In this document: positions 1-6,510 of the stretch, in pieces | How the letters are laid out: each line of letters opens with the position of its first letter | Numbering within the stretch: position 1 is the stretch's first letter | Assembly (NCBI GenBank): GCA_025936195.1 | Contig: JAICTW010000121.1 | Coordinates: forward strand, 1-7,130 | Length of the DNA: 7,130 nt | Source of the DNA: Flavisolibacter sp. | GTDB lineage: Bacteria; Bacteroidota; Bacteroidia; Chitinophagales; Chitinophagaceae | Reading direction: 5' to 3' | The notes under the pieces: generated by a model | What the model was told of the DNA's origin: nothing | The model's database searches: none | The model's input: the letters and a program-made list of their open reading frames with translations, nothing else | Made by a program: the position numbers and the translations under genes

Positions 1-3000
1 ATTCCCGACAAGGATAATGTGGTGCTAACCTTTAGCTCTGTTGGTTACGCAACGCAGGATGTTGCGGTTGGTAACAAAACCGTTGTGAATGTAACATTAA
101 CTATTGCTAACAATTCCTTGAATGATGTGGTGGTAGTAGGTTATCAAACCGTTAGAAGAAAAGATCTGACAGGATCTGTTTCTTCGGTGAATGCAAAACA
201 ACTAAAGGACATTCCGATCAACAATGCTGCAGAAGCCCTGGCCGGTCGTTTGGCTGGTGTGCAGGTAACGGGTACAGAAGGTTCTCCCGATGCACAAGTG
301 TTAATACGTGTTCGTGGCGGCGGATCTATCACACAGGACTTCCAACCTATTTATATTGTAGATGGAGTGCAGGTAGAAAATGCCCTGTCTGTCATTTCTC
401 CTCAGGACATTGAATCGGTTGACGTATTAAAAGATGCGTCCACTACTGCTATTTACGGTGCAAGAGGCGCCAATGGTGTAGTGATCATTACTACAAAAGG
501 CGGAAGAGTTGGTAAGCCGCTTATTACATACAATGGATTAGTAGGAGTAAAACAACTGGCCAACAAATTGGAAGTAATGAGTCCTTATGAATTTGTGTTG
601 TACCAATATGAAAGAAGCCGTGGCAGTTCGCAGCAGGAAACAGATTTTCTGAACAATTACGGACATTTTGAAGACCTCGATCTATATAAATCGGTTCCCG
701 GAGTGGACTGGCAACAACAAATGTTTGGCCGCAACGCCATGATGCAAACGCACAACGCTTCTTTAAGCGGTGGTGATAAAGCCACTCAGTACAGCCTAAG
801 CCTCACTTATAATAAAGAAGATGGCATTATGCAGTCATCTGACTTTGACCGTAAGCTGGTTAACTTCAGATTGGACCACACATTTAATTCTCATTTGAAA
901 ATTGGATTTACCACACGTTATAATAATACGGTTGTAAATGGCGCCGGTACTTCTAATGCTGGCTCCTCTGCTACCAATAATTTGAGGCAGGCTATCAAGT
1001 ACAAACCAATTTTGCAACCTGGTGAAGGCTTGTTTGATTATGATCAGGACTATGCGGATCTAACTAACGCTAATAGCTTGCGCCTCATCAATCCTATTTT
1101 GCTTAATCAGGCGCAATACAGAAAAGATATTCGCGACAACTTTAATGCTACGGCTTATCTGAATTTCACCATTAATAAATATTTAAGCTTCCGTACAACT
1201 TTAGGATATGATTTGACCAACAGGCAGGAAAGAGCTTTTGATGATAGTCTTACGTACAATGCCAACAAGAACTACGAAATGCCGATTGCCGAAATTGATA
1301 ACTCCAGGCGTTTTACTATTGATAATTCCAATGTGCTGACTTTCTCCATGGATAAATCAGGAACTGGCTTTAGTGAAAACAATAAGCTTAGCCTTTTGCT
1401 TGGTCAGGAAAGCTATCAGGATAACCGCAATGAAATGGATGTAACATCCATGTATTTTCCCAATGGTATTACTCCTGAAAGAGCATTTGCCAATATGGAT
1501 TTGCCAACGCCGCCTACAGGACAAACACAACCCAAACCATCTACTTCTGATATAACAGCTAAACTGGCTTCTTTTTTCGGCAGGATCAATTATTCCTATC
1601 TCGATAAATATTTGCTTACTCTTTCCTTCCGTGCCGATGGTTCTACCAAATTTGCACCCGGCAATCGCTGGAGCTATTTCCCTTCAGGAACTTTTGCCTG
1701 GAGAATATCGAAAGAAAAATTCATGGAATCTGTGGGTTTTATCAATGATCTAAAGTTAAGGCTCGGTTATGGTGAGGCAGGGAACAATAGGATATCGGAT
1801 TTTCTTTACATAACCACTTTCAATAATTCGAATTATTATTTACAAAATCAGCCTGTAACGGTCTATTACCCTCCAGTCCTCGCGAATGCTGTTCTGGTAT
1901 GGGAAAAGAATATTTCCCGTAACATCGGTTTGGACGTAAGCTTTTTGAATAACAGGATTCAGTTCACAACCGATGTTTATAAAAACAGTTCAGAAAACCT
2001 TCTGACCTATGTTGCAATTCCTGCAAGTGGAGGTTATTCAAGGCAGATACAAAATGTGGGTTCACTGGACAATAGTGGAGTGGAATTTCAGGTAAATGCC
2101 ACCGTGGTGCAGCACAGGAATTTTAATTGGACAGCCAATTTCAATGCTTCCTTTAATAAAAATAAAATCAGAAGTCTTGGACCTAATCAAACTTCCTATC
2201 TCGAAACTTCGGGATGGGCAGGCGGTAACGTTCCTTCTGATTATATCGTGAAAGTTGGTGAGTCCGTAGGGTCTGTATGGGGCTTAGTGAATGACGGCTT
2301 CTGGAAGGTATCTGATTTTGATTACGATCCGGCTACTGGAAAATATACTTTGAAACCTAGTTTTGCTACGAATGTAAATTTCCCTCCGCAACCTGGGGCT
2401 ATCAGGTTTAAAGATTTGAACGGAGATGGCGTTGTTGATGATAACGACAGAACCATTATTGGTCACACACTCCCTAAAGTAGTTGGTGGTTTGAACCAGC
2501 AATTTCAATACAGGAATTTTGACATGAGTCTCTTCTTCAATTTACAGTTTGGAAATGATGTGTACAATGCCAATAAACTCGAATTCTCAAGTGGCTATAC
2601 ACCTAATTCAAACTTGTTAGCCATTATGAATAGTGATAAACGCTGGCGCACTATAGATGGCAACGGTGCTGTGGTAACCGATCCTACTGAGTTGGCTAAA
2701 TTGAATGCGAATGCTACCATTTGGATGCCCATTACAAGTGCACAATCTTTTTATGCGCAGTCATGGGCCATCGAGGATGGCAGCTTTGTAAGATTGAACA
2801 ATGTAACCATCGGCTATACGCTTCCTAAGTCCATTTTGTCAAGAGCCGGAATAGAAAAAGCAAGAATTTATGTAACCGGCAATAACCTTAAAGTGTTTAC
2901 TAATTACTCCGGCTACGATCCTGAAGTGGGCACACGTAATTCGTCCGGCGTAACTCCTGGCGTTGATTACTCAGCTTATCCACGCAGCCACAGCTATATC

Positions 3001-3024
3001 GTTGGAGTTAACCTTAGTTTCTAA
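1..3024 (+). CDS. SusC/RagA-family TonB-linked outer-membrane transporter, 5'-truncated by the window edge
   Basis: This is an outer-membrane beta-barrel that imports glycan fragments with TonB energy and pairs with the SusD-like lipoprotein encoded next. The frame is open from base 1, so the true start lies upstream; the GTG at 19 is an internal valine. Counting codons from base 1 gives 1007 visible residues. Residues 1-38 look like the end of a carboxypeptidase-regulatory-like (CarboxypepD_reg) domain. A TonB-box-like segment follows (DVVVVGYQT, 42-50), then the plug with the family hallmarks YIVDGV (118-123), DIESVDVLKDAS (136-147) and IYGARGANGV (151-160). The rest is barrel, ending in an aromatic residue (LSF, F1007) as expected for BAM recognition. 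An Asp-rich EF-hand-like loop lies at 805-816. The signal peptide and most of the first domain are missing, so any N-terminal STN domain (anti-sigma signalling) cannot be judged. No frameshift is seen. Family assignment is firm; the pectin substrate is inferred from neighbours. Confidence 0.96.
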   Translation: MPDKDNVVLTFSSVGYATQDVAVGNKTVVNVTLTIANNSLNDVVVVGYQTVRRKDLTGSVSSVNAKQLKDIPINNAAEALAGRLAGVQVTGTEGSPDAQVLIRVRGGGSITQDFQPIYIVDGVQVENALSVISPQDIESVDVLKDASTTAIYGARGANGVVIITTKGGRVGKPLITYNGLVGVKQLANKLEVMSPYEFVLYQYERSRGSSQQETDFLNNYGHFEDLDLYKSVPGVDWQQQMFGRNAMMQTHNASLSGGDKATQYSLSLTYNKEDGIMQSSDFDRKLVNFRLDHTFNSHLKIGFTTRYNNTVVNGAGTSNAGSSATNNLRQAIKYKPILQPGEGLFDYDQDYADLTNANSLRLINPILLNQAQYRKDIRDNFNATAYLNFTINKYLSFRTTLGYDLTNRQERAFDDSLTYNANKNYEMPIAEIDNSRRFTIDNSNVLTFSMDKSGTGFSENNKLSLLLGQESYQDNRNEMDVTSMYFPNGITPERAFANMDLPTPPTGQTQPKPSTSDITAKLASFFGRINYSYLDKYLLTLSFRADGSTKFAPGNRWSYFPSGTFAWRISKEKFMESVGFINDLKLRLGYGEAGNNRISDFLYITTFNNSNYYLQNQPVTVYYPPVLANAVLVWEKNISRNIGLDVSFLNNRIQFTTDVYKNSSENLLTYVAIPASGGYSRQIQNVGSLDNSGVEFQVNATVVQHRNFNWTANFNASFNKNKIRSLGPNQTSYLETSGWAGGNVPSDYIVKVGESVGSVWGLVNDGFWKVSDFDYDPATGKYTLKPSFATNVNFPPQPGAIRFKDLNGDGVVDDNDRTIIGHTLPKVVGGLNQQFQYRNFDMSLFFNLQFGNDVYNANKLEFSSGYTPNSNLLAIMNSDKRWRTIDGNGAVVTDPTELAKLNANATIWMPITSAQSFYAQSWAIEDGSFVRLNNVTIGYTLPKSILSRAGIEKARIYVTGNNLKVFTNYSGYDPEVGTRNSSGVTPGVDYSAYPRSHSYIVGVNLSF

Positions 3025-3044
3025 ATAAAAAAATTTAAAATAAA
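3025..3044 (+). promoter_or_regulatory. A/T-only susC-susD gap and translation start region
   Basis: The 20 bases between the susC stop and the susD ATG consist only of A and T and contain no Shine-Dalgarno-like GGAGG. This fits the known weak use of Shine-Dalgarno pairing in Bacteroidota, where A-rich sequence before the start favours initiation. There is no hairpin or terminator here, so susC and susD are almost certainly co-transcribed. The role in initiation is inferred. Confidence 0.45.
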
Positions 3045-4817
3045 ATGGGAACAAAATTTTTTAAAAAGTCCATAACGGCTCTGCTTATTGTGTCGGCAGC
3101 GGTTTTAGGTTTTTCATCCTGTAAAAAATACTTGGATGTAAAGCCGCTTTCATCTGCTACCACCGATTATGCTTTCAGCAATGTTGATAATGCTACCAAG
3201 GCGGTTTTGGGTGCATATGCTTCTATGACCGGCGATAATGGCTATGGCATTCGTCTAAGCATGTATTATCCTTATGACAACGATATGATGATGGGGCAGC
3301 AAGGCGCCATTGGCGATGGAGAAAGAAGGGATATTGCACACTACAATGCCACGCCTGCCAATACACAATTGTATAGTCCTTATGCCCAGTTATACCAGGG
3401 AGTAGAAAGAGCGAATATTTGTATTTACAATATTCCTCAAATGGATTTATACAATAATGGAAGTGATGCACAAAAAAAAGAGCTGCAAAGATTGTATGGT
3501 GAGGCGCTTACCTTAAGAGCACAATTCTATTTTGAATTGATCAAGAATTGGGGTGATGTGGTAGAGCAAAGATTACCATCTGCATTAGAAACAGATTTGT
3601 TTAAAAAGAAAACAGACCGTGATACTATTTATGAACATCTGTTGAATGATCTGGCGACTGCCGAAACTATCGTGCCCTGGAGATCAGAGGTAACTTTGGA
3701 TGAAAGAATTACCCAGGGTGCCGTAAGAGGCTTGAGAGCAAGAATCGCTTTGTTCAGAGCCGGTTATTCTTTGCGCAGCAATGGCCAAATGCAGCAGGGC
3801 AGCAATCCCCAGCAGTATTATCAAATTGCCAGAGACGAATGCAACACCATTATCAATAGTGGTCAGCATAGCCTTAACCCAAGTTATATTTCTATTTGGC
3901 GGGATCATTTTGATGCCCATACCATAGATGCTCAGGAATCTATTTGGGAAGTAGCCATGGGTGGAAGCAATAACAGTAAGCTGGGGTATTATAATGGTCC
4001 AAGATGGAATGGAAAAGGAAATTCAGCAATAAGGATCCTTCCTAACTATTTTTATTTGTTTGATTCCACCGATCTAAGAAGAGATGTTACTGTTGCCCCT
4101 TATAACATTAATCAGGATCTTACGATAGTTGGTCAGCCTCTTAGCCCTGGATTGTTTGATGGAAAATTCAGAAGAGATTGGACTTCCAATCCTTCCTTCC
4201 TGACGAGTGCTGCACAGAATTTTAATTTGAACTGGCCTTTGATCCGCTATTCAGATATTCTTTTAATGTTTGCAGAAGCTGAAAATGAATTGAGTGGTCC
4301 TACTGCAGCAGCGTATAATGCCGTAAACATGGTAAGAAGGCGAGGTTACGGATTGCCTCTTAACTCTCCGAATGCTGATGTTGATCTTCCCGCAGGATTA
4401 AGCAAAGCCGATTTCTTCAATGCTATTGTAAAAGAAAGAGCACTGGAATTTGGCAGCGAAGGAATCAGAAAATATGATTTGATCCGTTGGAATTTGCTGG
4501 CGCAAAGAATTGCCGATACAAAAAACATACTGAATGCAATGGCTACGCGGCAGGCACCTTATGATCAGCTTCCGCAAAATATGTATTATCTGGATGGAGC
4601 AACTACATTAGTATGGGCAGGATCCTTCTATAACAACAATCTTACTTCCGCACCTCCCGGTTATAAAGGAGTGGCATGGGTAGGCAGCGGCATTACTTCC
4701 GGATTGATCACCAATATGTATGCGGTGAATTTCCAGACAGGAAAAAGTGAACTACTTCCTTTCCCAACAAAGGAACTGGAATCAAATCCTAACTTAACTC
4801 AAAACCCGGGTTACTGA
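3045..4817 (+). CDS. SusD/RagB-family surface glycan-binding lipoprotein
   Basis: This is a cell-surface lipoprotein that acts as the lid and glycan-binding partner of the SusC-like barrel. It is complete at 590 residues, within the family's usual range. The ATG at 3045 gives a good lipoprotein signal peptide: lysines at 4, 7 and 8, a hydrophobic core from about 10 to 23, and a lipobox FSSC with the lipidated cysteine at C26. CKKYLDVKP after the cleavage site is typical of SusD proteins. Residues about 29-210 match the N-terminal SusD-like region, including the helical segment YGEALTLRAQFYFELIKNWG (151-170) with its TPR-like packing. The C-terminal RagB/SusD region shows RYSDILLMFAEAENEL (401-416), VKERALEFGSEGIRKYDLIR (462-481) and the closing NPNLTQNPGY (581-590). 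It begins 20 bases after susC and ends 15 bases before the next gene, which indicates one transcript. Glycan-contacting residues cannot be assigned by eye, so specificity is taken from context only. Confidence 0.96.
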   Translation: MGTKFFKKSITALLIVSAAVLGFSSCKKYLDVKPLSSATTDYAFSNVDNATKAVLGAYASMTGDNGYGIRLSMYYPYDNDMMMGQQGAIGDGERRDIAHYNATPANTQLYSPYAQLYQGVERANICIYNIPQMDLYNNGSDAQKKELQRLYGEALTLRAQFYFELIKNWGDVVEQRLPSALETDLFKKKTDRDTIYEHLLNDLATAETIVPWRSEVTLDERITQGAVRGLRARIALFRAGYSLRSNGQMQQGSNPQQYYQIARDECNTIINSGQHSLNPSYISIWRDHFDAHTIDAQESIWEVAMGGSNNSKLGYYNGPRWNGKGNSAIRILPNYFYLFDSTDLRRDVTVAPYNINQDLTIVGQPLSPGLFDGKFRRDWTSNPSFLTSAAQNFNLNWPLIRYSDILLMFAEAENELSGPTAAAYNAVNMVRRRGYGLPLNSPNADVDLPAGLSKADFFNAIVKERALEFGSEGIRKYDLIRWNLLAQRIADTKNILNAMATRQAPYDQLPQNMYYLDGATTLVWAGSFYNNNLTSAPPGYKGVAWVGSGITSGLITNMYAVNFQTGKSELLPFPTKELESNPNLTQNPGY

Positions 4818-4832
4818 TTAAATCATTAGACC

Positions 4833-6443
4833 ATGAAAAAAAATTATAGTCCTTCAATCTCTTGGCTCTTTGTATCGGTACTGATTGTAATAACAGCCGT
4901 ATCATGTACCAAAACAGAAGGCATTAAGCCTGCGAATCTGCCACGCCAGTTTACACCTGGTGATATTAATATTGATAAGACCCAGACCAGTGCAACCCTT
5001 AGCTGGTCCCATGTATTCAGTACAAAGGCTACTACTTATACAATACAGCTTTCGGATGATTCGACTTTTGCCGGAACTCCATTATTGAGCAAAGTGATTG
5101 ACACCAATTCGATTGTTCTTACCGATACAATACTTCAACCCAGGAAAGTTTATTTTGCCAGAGTGAAGGCCAATGCTGTTGGTTCTTCCGCGGAATCACG
5201 TTACTGGCTTGTTAGCAGCCGCTTCAGCATTACCGGCGAACAAATTTTTCAAGCTCTCACAGTATCTGATATTATTGATAACGGCGTACTGTTGAAATGG
5301 AATCCAACACCTGGATTAACCACTATTGTATTAACTCCTCTGGCGGGGGGTACTGCCAAAACAATAAACTTAACTGCTGCGGATTTAACAGCATCTCAAA
5401 GGATTGTTTCCGGTCTTTCGGCAAATACCAACTATTCTGCAGAAATTTTCAGTGGAACGAGGAGTAGAGGATATCTGGTGTTTAAAACTACTGCACCTTT
5501 AACAGGAAACATTGTAGACTTAAGGGATTTCACAGGCAGACCAAATTTGTTGATGGACACACTTCCTGTTGTTCCGGCCGGAAGCATCATTCTTTTAAAA
5601 CGCGGTGAGACTTACAATATCTCGACAACAACAAACATTGATAAAACCATTTCCATAAGAAGTGGAGCTGATCTTACGGCTGCTTCAACCAAGGCAATTA
5701 TTTATTTCACCAGTAATTTTAATTTCGGCGCCGGCGCTGCTATTGATTCAATTGAGTTCAATGATCTGTATATGTACAGCAGTGATTACAGCGGCAAATA
5801 TGTTTTCAATACCACCAATGATGCTACTGTTGGAAAGCTGAAGTTCTTAAACAGTACAATTGAAATCTTCAGAGGAGTAGCAAGAATACAAAAAGGTAAT
5901 ACAACTGTTTCTAATTACATCATCAATAACTGTGTTATTGATAGTCTTTCCAATTATGGATTGCTTACAGTAGATAATGCTACCTGTAAGGTGGACAATG
6001 TATCGGTTACCAACAGCACCATTTATAAAGCGGAAAGAATTATTGTAAGTTCAAAGAACACTTTGAATTCAGTAACAATTAAAAACTGCACATTTAACGA
6101 AGCACCTTACTCGAATGGAACCTATTACATTGTTGATGCCGGCAGTGGTAATGTAAGCGGGGGTATTGCTATTAGTAATTCCATTTTTGGAAGAGGAAAG
6201 ACCAATGGTGACAGCACCAGTGTAAAGGAAATAAGGGTGGGATCTGGAACAACTATAAGCTCTTCGTTCAACTATGAAACCTCCGACCGGGTTATATCCA
6301 GCGCTCCCATAACACCGGTAATTGTTTACACTGGTACGTCTTACGATTTGTGGGAAGATCCCAACGCCGGAAACTTCCAGATTAAGGACCGTTCTTTTGC
6401 AGGCAGAACTTCCGCCGGTGATCCGCGATGGTATTTGCAATAA
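4833..6443 (+). CDS. Two-FN3 plus beta-helix (DUF4957/DUF5123-like) lipoprotein, probable surface glycan-binding protein
   Basis: The protein is complete at 536 residues. The ATG at 4833 gives a lipoprotein signal peptide with a hydrophobic stretch at 11-23 and the candidate lipidated cysteine at C25 (TAVSC). Residues about 40-132 resemble a fibronectin-III domain (TLSWSH at 55-60, VYFARVKA at 106-113), and about 139-221 resemble a second (LLKWNPT at 153-159, then SANTNYSAEIF). From about 226 the chain becomes a right-handed beta-helix with repeated rungs carrying Asn at 310, 340, 366, 394, 418 and 449, mostly in the pattern N-S/C-x-I/F. The end, DLWEDPNAGNFQIKD (505-519) followed by SAGDPRW (527-533), is characteristic of DUF5123. 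The family has no established enzymatic activity that I know of. Its place after susD and its modular lipoprotein form suggest a SusE/SusF-like glycan-binding role, perhaps a non-catalytic relative of the pectinase fold. A lyase activity is possible but unsupported, since no lyase motif is visible. Confidence 0.85.
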   Translation: MKKNYSPSISWLFVSVLIVITAVSCTKTEGIKPANLPRQFTPGDINIDKTQTSATLSWSHVFSTKATTYTIQLSDDSTFAGTPLLSKVIDTNSIVLTDTILQPRKVYFARVKANAVGSSAESRYWLVSSRFSITGEQIFQALTVSDIIDNGVLLKWNPTPGLTTIVLTPLAGGTAKTINLTAADLTASQRIVSGLSANTNYSAEIFSGTRSRGYLVFKTTAPLTGNIVDLRDFTGRPNLLMDTLPVVPAGSIILLKRGETYNISTTTNIDKTISIRSGADLTAASTKAIIYFTSNFNFGAGAAIDSIEFNDLYMYSSDYSGKYVFNTTNDATVGKLKFLNSTIEIFRGVARIQKGNTTVSNYIINNCVIDSLSNYGLLTVDNATCKVDNVSVTNSTIYKAERIIVSSKNTLNSVTIKNCTFNEAPYSNGTYYIVDAGSGNVSGGIAISNSIFGRGKTNGDSTSVKEIRVGSGTTISSSFNYETSDRVISSAPITPVIVYTGTSYDLWEDPNAGNFQIKDRSFAGRTSAGDPRWYLQ

Positions 6444-6448
6444 ATTTT

Positions 6449-6480
6449 AAGGTGTTGCCGTAAGCAACACCTTTTTGTTT
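6449..6480 (+). terminator. Intrinsic (Rho-independent) terminator after the beta-helix lipoprotein gene
   Basis: Five bases after the stop codon lies a perfect inverted repeat: GGTGTTGC (6451-6458), a five-base loop CGTAA, and GCAACACC (6464-6471). The stem extends by two A-T pairs outward (6449-6450 with 6472-6473). It runs into five T residues (6472-6476) and, after one G, three more. A ten-pair stem with no mismatch followed by a T-tract is a strong intrinsic terminator on the + strand. It separates the susC-susD-lipoprotein group from the pectate lyase gene, although the lyase is on the same strand only 30 bases further on. Confidence 0.88.
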
Positions 6481-6510
6481 CGACAGGTCAATGCGCTTTA
6501 TAAAACTTTT
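6481..6510 (+). promoter_or_regulatory. Short leader between the terminator and the pectate lyase start
   Basis: These 30 bases are all that separates the terminator T-tract from the lyase ATG. There is no Shine-Dalgarno site. TTTG at 6474-6477 could serve as a Bacteroidota -33 element, but the matching -7 element (TAnnTTTG) is poor: the nearest candidate, TAAAACTT at 6501-6508, agrees at only a few positions and leaves almost no untranslated leader. A seven-codon reading frame, ATG at 6491 to TGA at 6512-6514, overlaps the lyase start codon. The region is reported so the gap is accounted for; a promoter is not established. Confidence 0.25.

Noticed and set aside
19..21. GTG as the start codon of the SusC-like gene
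   Set aside because: The frame continues open to base 1, and the residues before it fit the regulatory-like domain, so the true start with its signal peptide must lie outside the window.
144..4528. Several 60-82 codon frames on the - strand within susC and susD
   Set aside because: All are antisense to strong, complete-frame genes, have low-complexity or random-looking translations, and show no start or neighbour context.
4818..4832. Possible regulatory site in the 15-base gap between susD and the beta-helix gene
   Set aside because: It contains no hairpin, no promoter-like element and no Shine-Dalgarno site; it is just a short operon spacer.
5740..6190. Repeated NST/NCT-like motifs as a DNA repeat
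   Set aside because: The repetition is at protein level (beta-helix rungs with variable spacing); the underlying bases are not repeated closely enough to be a DNA repeat.
6069..6440. 123-codon open frame on the - strand
   Set aside because: It lies wholly inside the beta-helix lipoprotein gene, has no recognisable domain, and is best seen as a shadow of the + strand gene.
6474..6508. A -33/-7 type promoter for the lyase (TTTG then TAAAACTT)
   Set aside because: The -7 half matches the TAnnTTTG consensus poorly, the first half is part of the terminator T-tract, and the resulting leader would be almost absent.
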